From: Sinomonas gamaensis
Lineage (GTDB): Bacteria > Actinomycetota > Actinomycetes > Actinomycetales > Micrococcaceae
Assembly (NCBI RefSeq): GCF_005876955.1
Contig: NZ_SSCL01000014.1
Coordinates: 43,409 to 107,408, forward strand
Direction: 5' to 3'
DNA: 64,000 nucleotides
This document shows positions 58,018-64,000 of the stretch, piece after piece; within the stretch, counting starts at the first letter, position 1, and each line of letters starts with the position of its first letter. The notes under the pieces are model-generated. The model was given only the letters and a program-made list of their open reading frames with translations, was not told the origin of the DNA and did not search any database. The translations under genes were made by a program, and so were the position numbers.

Positions 58018-61000
58018 TCAGCGGAAGTTCCGGGACGTGGTCTTTGCCGATAGGGGAAGGTTCTCCAGCCGGTCCGCCACGAGGTTCGTGACCCCTTCCT
58101 TCGACCGTTCGAGGAGGCCCCGGATCACCATGGCGTTCGCGCCCTGCGCCACCCGCCGGTACCGGGTCCAGACGCCGATGCTGCACACCACGTTGAGGAT
58201 GCCGGTCTCGTCCTCGAGGTTCATGAACGTGATGCCCTGAGCTGTGCCGGGGCGCTGGCGGTGGGTGACGACGCCCGCCGCCTCCACGCGCGTGCCCTCC
58301 TCGGCTGTCCTGAGCTGGTCAATGCGCAGGACTCCGCGAGCGTCCAGCCCGGGGCGGACATGCCGCAGGGGATGGTCATCGGTGGCGATCCCGGTGGCCC
58401 ACAGGTCGCTCGCCACGGATTCTTCGGGGCTGAGCTCCGGAAGCAGCGGGGGCTGGACGAAGGGCTGGCTGCCCGGAAGCTGACCCGGCCGTTCGAGCGC
58501 GGCGGCGCCTGCGCGCCACAGAGCCTCGCGACGGGTCAGGCTGAGGACCTCGAAGGCCCCGGCCGAGGCAAGGGCCTCGAGCTGCTCAGAGGACAGCCCA
58601 ACTCGGCGCGAGAGCTCGGCGAGATCCGTGTAGGGGCCGTTGGCCTCACGCTCCGCGACGATTCGCTCTGCGAGGTCCTTTCCGATGCCCGTGACGCTTG
58701 AGAGCCCCAGCCGCACGGCATGCGAGGCATCCCGTCGATGGTCGCTGCTCAGGTCGGGAGCCTCCGGGTCGAATCGGCCCGGTTCGGGCTGCCGGAATTC
58801 GAGGCAGGAATCCAGGCCTCCGCGCGCTCGGCCAAGCCCGCCGTCGTCCGCCGGCTCCAGACTCGCGTCCGCCTGCGACCGCTGAATGCACGGCCGAAGC
58901 ACGGTCACTCCGTGCCGCCGTGCGTCCGCGACCAGGGTCTGCGGCGAGTAGAAGCCCATGGGCTGGGCCCGCAGAAGCGACGCGAGAAAGGCCCCCGGAT
59001 AGTGCAGTTTGAGCCACGAGCTCGCGTAGACCAGGACGGCGAAGCTGATCGAGTGGGATTCCGCGAAGCCGAAGTCAGCGAAGGCCGCGATCTGCGTATA
59101 GATGGCTTGGGACTCCTCGGGGGTCAGGCCATTCGCGGCCATCCCTGCGAAGAGCTTGTCGTGCAAGCTGCCGATCCGCTCGACACCGCGCTTCGACCCC
59201 ATCGCACGGCGCAGCAGATCCGCGTCCTCCGCGGTGCAGCCCCCGATCGCCATGGCCATCTGCATGAGCTGCTCCTGGAACAGTGGCACACCCAGCGTCC
59301 GCTCCAGCACGGGCTTGAGCAGCGGATGGGGATAGGTCACATCTTCCTCCCCCGAGCGGCGCCGAATGTAGGGATGCACCGCGCCGCCTTGGATGGGGCC
59401 CGGCCGGATCAGTGCGATTTCCACGACGAGGTCGTAGAAGCAGCGCGGACGCAGCCGCGGCAGCGTGCTCATCTGGGCCCGCGATTCGACCTGGAACACA
59501 CCCACCGAATCCGCGCGGCACAGCATGTCGTAGACGGCCGGCTCCTCCTTGGGGATGTCCTCGATCCGCCAGCGCTCGCCGAAGTGCTCGTCGATGAGGT
59601 CAAAGCAGTACTGGAGCGCTGCGAGCATCCCGAGGCCGAGGAGGTCGAACTTGACGAGTCCCATCCATTCGCAGTCGTCCTTGTCCCACTGGAGCACCGT
59701 CCGGTCCTCCATCCGCGCGTGCTCGATCGGGACAACCTCGCCAACCGGCCTCTCGGTGAGCACCATTCCGCCCGAGTGGATCCCCAGATGCCGCGGGGCG
59801 CCCAGAAGCTCCTCGGCGAGGGCCAGGACGCGACTCGGGATGCCGTCGTCGTCCGCTGTGTTCTCGTTCTCCCGGCGTTGGGCCGCCGACAGCGCGTCCC
59901 AGCGCTCGAGGCGCTTGGACCACGCGTCCTGCTGCCCCTGGCTGTAGCCGAGGGCTTTCGCGACATCGCGCACGGCATTCTTGGGCCGGTAGCTCACCAC
60001 ATTTGCGACCTGCGCCGCGTTCGTCCGGCCGTATTTCGCGTAGACGTGCTGGATGACCTCCTCGCGGCGGTCCGAATCGAAGTCGACATCGATGTCCGGC
60101 TCCTCCTCGCGGAGGCTCGACAGGAAGCGCTCGAACGGCAGCTTGTACGCGATACTGTCCACGGCGGTGATGCCGAGGAGGTAGCAGACGGCGGAGTTGG
60201 CCGCCGAACCCCTGCCCTGGCACAGGATGCCCCGGCTCCTCGCGAACTGGACGATCTCATAGACGATGAGGAAGTACCCTGGAAAGTCCTTCTTCTCGAT
60301 GACATCGAGTTCCTGTTCGACGCGCTTGCGCACCGCCTCAGGGGAGGCCGGGCCGCGCCAACCCGGTCCTGGCATCCCGTAGCGGTCCTCGATGCCGCGG
60401 TCCACCAGTTCGCGCAGATGGCTCATGGGCGTGTGCCCCTCCGGAACCTCTTGCTTCGGGAGGCGCGGCCGGGCCGCTCGGAGGGAGAACGCGAGCTCGT
60501 CGGCGAGCCGCACGGTGTTCTCGATGGCACTTGGATACCGGCCCAGACGCTCGGCCATCTCGGCGCCGCTGCGGAGATGCGCTGCATCCGTGGCCGGGAG
60601 CCAGCCGTCGGCCTCGTCGAGGCTGCGGCGGGCACGGACGGCCGCGATTGCCGTGGCGAGCTGGTGGCGCGATGGCTCGGCATAGTGGACCGCGTTCGTG
60701 GCCACACACGGGAGGCCAAGGCGTTCCGCGATGCCGGCGAGGGCATCGTTATGGGCGCTGTCGAGCGGGTTTCCATGATCGAAGAGTTCGACGGCGACGC
60801 CCTCCTTGCCGAAGAGCCTCACCAGACGCTGCACTTCCTCCTCGGCCGCCTCCTCGTCGATCCCCGCGAGGGCCCGGCGCACCGCTCCCTTCCGACAACC
60901 GGTCAGAACAACGCAGTGGCCGCGGAGCCGTTCGGCGACGCGATCGAGTTCGTAGACAGGACGCCCCTTTTCGGCACCGTCCGCCAGCTGGGCGTCCGTG

Positions 61001-61494
61001 ATGACCCCGGCAAGACGGTGATAGCCCGCCTCACCCCGGGCCAGGACCAGCAGATGCTCGCCCTCGGGGTCCGGCACGCCGTTCTGTGGTGCGGACAGCC
61101 CGAGCGAGAGTTCGGCGCCGAAGACCGTCTTGAGGCCATAGGCCTCCGCGGCCTCGGCCAGACGGACCACACCGTAGAAGCCGTTGTGGTCCGTGATCGC
61201 CAGGGCGTGGAGGCCGAGCCGCACGGCTTCCTCGACGAGCTCCTCCGGCGATGACGCGCCGTCGAGGAAGCTGTAATGGGAATGAGCATGCAGCTCGGCG
61301 TAGGGGACGGAAGCGGCGTAGGCGAGTTCCGGCAGCGGGATGTAGGGGCCGCGCTTGCGGCTCCAGGCGGGGCTGTCGCCGCCGTCGTGCTCGAGGGGCT
61401 TGCGCCCGTCGCCGGTTCGCGGGAGCGAAACCTTCTTGCCCTCGAGAATGTCGTGGATCTGCTGCCACGGCATCGCTGGATTGTTGAAGCCCAT
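58018..61494 (-). CDS. dnaE2: Error-prone DNA polymerase III alpha subunit
   Basis: 1158 residues. PHP domain at the start (YAELHAHSHYSFLDGASSPEELVEEAVRLGLHALAITDHNG), polymerase palm acidic residues in SLREEEPDIDVDFDSDRREEVIQHV (about 460), and the C-terminal HhH (LGLSSVTGIGKDLAERIVAEREANG) and OB fold (GVVTHRQRPGTAQGITFMNLEDETG). These are the marks of DnaE2/ImuC, used in damage-induced mutagenesis. ATG 61494 has GAGGAGAGG upstream. It is the third gene in the imuA'-imuB-dnaE2 operon, 26 bp from imuB. Confidence 0.95.
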   Translation of the reverse strand: MGFNNPAMPWQQIHDILEGKKVSLPRTGDGRKPLEHDGGDSPAWSRKRGPYIPLPELAYAASVPYAELHAHSHYSFLDGASSPEELVEEAVRLGLHALAITDHNGFYGVVRLAEAAEAYGLKTVFGAELSLGLSAPQNGVPDPEGEHLLVLARGEAGYHRLAGVITDAQLADGAEKGRPVYELDRVAERLRGHCVVLTGCRKGAVRRALAGIDEEAAEEEVQRLVRLFGKEGVAVELFDHGNPLDSAHNDALAGIAERLGLPCVATNAVHYAEPSRHQLATAIAAVRARRSLDEADGWLPATDAAHLRSGAEMAERLGRYPSAIENTVRLADELAFSLRAARPRLPKQEVPEGHTPMSHLRELVDRGIEDRYGMPGPGWRGPASPEAVRKRVEQELDVIEKKDFPGYFLIVYEIVQFARSRGILCQGRGSAANSAVCYLLGITAVDSIAYKLPFERFLSSLREEEPDIDVDFDSDRREEVIQHVYAKYGRTNAAQVANVVSYRPKNAVRDVAKALGYSQGQQDAWSKRLERWDALSAAQRRENENTADDDGIPSRVLALAEELLGAPRHLGIHSGGMVLTERPVGEVVPIEHARMEDRTVLQWDKDDCEWMGLVKFDLLGLGMLAALQYCFDLIDEHFGERWRIEDIPKEEPAVYDMLCRADSVGVFQVESRAQMSTLPRLRPRCFYDLVVEIALIRPGPIQGGAVHPYIRRRSGEEDVTYPHPLLKPVLERTLGVPLFQEQLMQMAMAIGGCTAEDADLLRRAMGSKRGVERIGSLHDKLFAGMAANGLTPEESQAIYTQIAAFADFGFAESHSISFAVLVYASSWLKLHYPGAFLASLLRAQPMGFYSPQTLVADARRHGVTVLRPCIQRSQADASLEPADDGGLGRARGGLDSCLEFRQPEPGRFDPEAPDLSSDHRRDASHAVRLGLSSVTGIGKDLAERIVAEREANGPYTDLAELSRRVGLSSEQLEALASAGAFEVLSLTRREALWRAGAAALERPGQLPGSQPFVQPPLLPELSPEESVASDLWATGIATDDHPLRHVRPGLDARGVLRIDQLRTAEEGTRVEAAGVVTHRQRPGTAQGITFMNLEDETGILNVVCSIGVWTRYRRVAQGANAMVIRGLLERSKEGVTNLVADRLENLPLSAKTTSRNFR

Positions 61495-61520
61495 TTGCCC
61501 TCTCCTCGTCGCTCCGGGTC

Positions 61521-63104
61521 CTAGTCGTAGCGGGCCTCGGCCCACCAGCTCCCGGACGCTCCGAGCAGGAGCCAGGCGTCGCCGTCGTCATCCAGGATCT
61601 GGAAGCGGTCGGCACGGAGGGCCTGCGCGGGATCCCACCAGCGCTGGAGGATGGGCCACGGGCCAGCCCAGCCGCGCACGGCGCGGCGGTCCTTGCCGGA
61701 TCCAGGCCTGAACCAGGCCGGAGTCGACGCGTGGCCGCGGGCGTCCACGAGGACCGGTTCTGCCGCGGCGTCCAGGAGCTCCACGCGTACGGGCTCCGGG
61801 AAGACCGTGGCGGGCAGGGGCGCCGGTATCGCCCCCGGCCAAGGCCGCTCCGCGGCGGCCGCGACGCCCGACGGCGGCTCCTCGCCCCAGGGGAGCATGA
61901 GGCACCGCTCTGCCAGCAGCCGGCCGCCGGCTTCCACCGGATGCAGCACGGAGTCATGGCCGAGCATGCTCTGGAGCCGGCGGAGGCCGTGGTCCAGCCG
62001 CTCGTCGACGCCCCCGAAGAGAGCCTGTCCCCGGAGCCCGAGCTGGTCGGTCCGCTCGGGAAGGAGCCGGAGCTGCACGACCGGCGCCGCGAGGGCCTCG
62101 CCCGTGGAGCGCCAGTTTCCCGAGGGGGAGCCGACATCCGCCGCCTGGAGCTGCCAGCGGACGCGGTCCACAACGTCGCCCACGCTGAAGTGCCGCGGAT
62201 GCCCCCAGCAGCGCTCCGTGCGGTGCCCCGCATCGTCCGTGATCTGGACGCGCAGCTCCGTGCACGCGAGTCCCTCGCGCCGAAGCCCCTCGACAAAGTC
62301 CTCTGCCAAGGGACGCAGCGCGAAGGCGATCTGATCGACCCTGTCCAGGCCAGGCTCAAAGTCGACCACTCGTTCGAGCGGCGTCGGCGGAACTCGTGGC
62401 ACTACAGGCCGAGGATCCTCGCCACGCGCCCACGCATGGGCCATCAGACCTTCCGGGCCAAAGCGTGAACGGACATCCGCGAGTGGCAGAGCGGCGAAGT
62501 CGCCCAGCGTTCGGATCCCGAGGCGTACCAAGAGCGAGGCGAGTTTCGGATCGCCAAGGGCGGCGATCGGCAGGGGTGCGAGGAAGGCGGCAGATTCGCC
62601 CGGCGGAACGATTCTGAGAGGCGCTAGTTCGACAGCGCTTTTGGCGGCCTGCTCGGCGGCGAAGACGGAGTCGGCGAAGCCTGCCCGCGCTTCGAGCCCA
62701 AGCCGCGCCGCGGCTTCGAGAGCAGCGCCGCCTGCATCCTCTTCCCGTCCGTAGTAGCGCGCTGCCCCGCGGGCCCGGAGGGCGCATAAGCCAGGCCGGA
62801 GCTCGTGAACGCCGGGCAGGCTGGCTTCGATTGCCGTCAGTACTGCCTCGAATTCCCGCGCATCCCGTGCTGCCTCGGCTGGGAGCGCCACGAGGTCCGG
62901 GCACCGCGATTGGGCCTCCCGTAGGCGCAGACCACGGACGACGCCGGCCTGCCTCGCCTCGCCGGAGCACACCCCGACGAGCCCCTTCTCCATGATCGCG
63001 GCAGGGACCCTGTCCGAAAGCTCACCCGCGAGCTGAGCCGCGACAAGAGGCCAATCCGGGAACCAGACGACGAGGGCCCGAGGAACGCTAGGTGCCGAGC
63101 TCAT
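61521..63104 (-). CDS. imuB: Y-family polymerase-like mutasome protein ImuB
   Basis: 527 residues. RALVVWFPDWPLVAAQLAGE at the start and LGDPKLASLLVRLGIRTLGDFAALPLADVRSRFGPEGLMAHAWARGEDPRPVVPRVPP (about 220-280) match Y-family polymerases. The second acidic pair of the active site is not seen (CALRARGAARYYG stands at that place), so it is probably inactive as a polymerase and serves as the bridge of the mutasome. ATG 63104 overlaps the imuA' stop as ATGA. Extensions upstream lie over imuA'. Confidence 0.92.
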   Translation of the reverse strand: MSSAPSVPRALVVWFPDWPLVAAQLAGELSDRVPAAIMEKGLVGVCSGEARQAGVVRGLRLREAQSRCPDLVALPAEAARDAREFEAVLTAIEASLPGVHELRPGLCALRARGAARYYGREEDAGGAALEAAARLGLEARAGFADSVFAAEQAAKSAVELAPLRIVPPGESAAFLAPLPIAALGDPKLASLLVRLGIRTLGDFAALPLADVRSRFGPEGLMAHAWARGEDPRPVVPRVPPTPLERVVDFEPGLDRVDQIAFALRPLAEDFVEGLRREGLACTELRVQITDDAGHRTERCWGHPRHFSVGDVVDRVRWQLQAADVGSPSGNWRSTGEALAAPVVQLRLLPERTDQLGLRGQALFGGVDERLDHGLRRLQSMLGHDSVLHPVEAGGRLLAERCLMLPWGEEPPSGVAAAAERPWPGAIPAPLPATVFPEPVRVELLDAAAEPVLVDARGHASTPAWFRPGSGKDRRAVRGWAGPWPILQRWWDPAQALRADRFQILDDDGDAWLLLGASGSWWAEARYD

Positions 63105-63757
63105 CGCCCTGCACTTCCTGTCCCGGAGCGCAGCGACGCAAGATCGACGACGGCGGTCCGCTTCCTGCCGCGATTCGAGTAAGCCAGCTGCATGGGGTGG
63201 CTGCGCAGGTGCCCGTGTCCTTCGCCCAGCCCGTCCCACCGCGCCGCCTCGACGCGGATAACACCCTCGCTCTGCGGCCACGTCCCCAGCACGATGAGCG
63301 TGCAACCTCTCTCACGCAACCGGGAGGCAAGGCGCGAAGCGTCACCGCCGCTGGCCCGGGCGGGAGCGCGAAGCAGCACCAGAGGCAGGACGTCAGCAAG
63401 GGCGGACAGCGTGACAAGCCAACGCTCCCCGAGATCGGGGACGAGGACGAGCCGCTCGAGCGAGATGCCGAATCCTGCCGCAGCCTCCGCGCCGAACTCG
63501 GGTATGCCAGCGACACCGCACCATTCGCCCTCGGCCGACGCGCCGGCGAGCAGAGCCATCGCGACGGAGAGAGGCGCTTCGAGCGAATAGGCCGAGCCCG
63601 CACGAAGGCCAGAGGGGAGGAGCGGGGAGAAACAGGGCAGGAGCGGATACATCCCTTCCTTGTTCCGGCGTCCCTGCAGCAGATGGATGCGCTCCTGGAG
63701 CTCGCGCAACTGGTCTGCCGCGGAGGCGGCGGACGCGGAGCTCAAGGGCAGGGACAT
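63101..63757 (-). CDS. imuA: ImuA'-type mutasome protein (RecA-like)
   Basis: 218 residues. QLRELQERIHLLQGRR at the start, GLRAGSAYSLEAPLSVAMALLAGASAEGEWCGVAGIPEFGAEAAAGFGISLERLVLVPDLGERWLVTLSALAD in the middle, a RecA-like fold with a degenerate nucleotide site. In mycobacteria ImuA' works with ImuB and DnaE2. It is the first gene of the operon, 11 bp after the LexA box. Confidence 0.9.
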   Translation of the reverse strand: MSLPLSSASAASAADQLRELQERIHLLQGRRNKEGMYPLLPCFSPLLPSGLRAGSAYSLEAPLSVAMALLAGASAEGEWCGVAGIPEFGAEAAAGFGISLERLVLVPDLGERWLVTLSALADVLPLVLLRAPARASGGDASRLASRLRERGCTLIVLGTWPQSEGVIRVEAARWDGLGEGHGHLRSHPMQLAYSNRGRKRTAVVDLASLRSGTGSAGR

Positions 63758-63768
63758 GTCTTCTATTT

Positions 63769-63784
63769 TCGAAACTATGTTCGA
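63769..63784. promoter_or_regulatory. LexA SOS box of the imuA'-imuB-dnaE2 operon
   Basis: TCGAAACTATGTTCGA fits the actinobacterial SOS box pattern TCGAAC-n4-GTTCGA with one change. It is 11 nt upstream of the imuA' start, where LexA would block the promoter. Confidence 0.88.
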
Positions 63785-63875
63785 TTAAGTCAATCCACTC
63801 GGACCCGGCTTCGAAGTGCTTGAACCCCGCCCGGAAGGCACCCCGAAGGGCCCGGGGTCTGGGGGTCGGTGGTGT

Positions 63876-64000
63876 TCAGCAGCCTTCGGCGTGGGGGTTG
63901 GTGGTGCAGGTTTGGGCGTAGAGCTTGACCTGGGAGCGCCAGACGGAGACCGGGCGGGGCGGGGAGGGCACGGCGGCGGTGCCGGGGATGGGCTGGAAGG
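63876..64000 (-). CDS. C-terminus of an unidentified protein (cut by window edge)
   Basis: On the minus strand a frame open from the window edge to TGA 63876-63878 gives QPIPGTAAVPSPPRPVSVW and then RSQVKLYAQTCTTNPHAEGC. The Cys and His pattern at the end and lack of stops support a real C-terminus, but the product was not identified. Confidence 0.4.
   Translation of the reverse strand, partial: FQPIPGTAAVPSPPRPVSVWRSQVKLYAQTCTTNPHAEGC

Noticed and set aside
58720..61254. An 844-codon open frame antisense to dnaE2.
   Set aside because: dnaE2 motifs are complete on the other strand; this frame has no recognisable domain.

Overview
The window is GC-rich, densely packed actinobacterial chromosome, most like Micrococcaceae of the Arthrobacter/Sinomonas type. 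Pointers are the menaquinone cluster menF, menG, menJ and polyprenyl synthase, the ferredoxin-dependent sulfite reductase operon, the imuA'-imuB-dnaE2 mutasome behind an actinobacterial LexA box, and the many genes that appear leaderless (a TANNNT -10 box 6-8 nt before the start codon). The genus is inferred from gene content and style only.

Layout. 1-7311: end of an amino-acid-type ABC binding lipoprotein, isochorismate synthase (menF), a GntR regulator divergent from an L-idonate-type dehydrogenase, then menG, menJ and a long-chain polyprenyl diphosphate synthase; together these cover head-group entry, ring methylation, side-chain synthesis and side-chain reduction of menaquinone. 7583-20612: assimilatory sulfur region. 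It has sirohydrochlorin chelatase plus an MFS transporter, the overlapping operon sir-cysH-cysD-cysN, an SsuABC-type ABC transporter behind a leaderless Cys-containing mini-ORF, a SirC-SUMT fusion (cysG) and a ferredoxin-NADP reductase. The operon can activate sulfate to APS, reduce it to sulfite and sulfide, make siroheme and supply electrons. 20678-25047: PucR-type regulator divergent from an aminobutyraldehyde dehydrogenase and GABA transaminase. 25117-42455: USP, OsmC-like, membrane and transport genes, a double-frameshift AbiEi/DUF559-like pseudogene, a second ferredoxin-NADP reductase, a one-protein sigma/anti-sigma/membrane sensor fusion, an APC permease, TetR-eda, furA-katA beside a Fur-like and an IdeR-like box, htpX, transporters and hydrolases.

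42463-51685 is a decayed prophage or integrative element next to yajQ. Its integrase has lost the catalytic tyrosine through a frameshift, the head and most tail genes are gone between an HNH gene and tail-fibre genes, and an 11-bp repeat at both ends coincides with the 3' end of yajQ. It still carries a leaderless operon for a RelA/SpoT-type synthetase with an 87-residue partner, the best candidate here for a poorly described system (toxSAS-like toxin-antitoxin or phage defence).

51675-64000: yajQ, tRNA-Tyr(GTA), MarR-MFS pair with a clear operator, thioredoxin, an SLC13/ArsB-like permease with an AlkA-like glycosylase, a VOC protein, and the SOS-controlled imuA'-imuB-dnaE2 operon. A partial reading frame lies at the right edge. 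There is no CRISPR array, rRNA or intact insertion sequence. Every stretch without a gene is shorter than 300 bp, and its content is listed where something can be seen.
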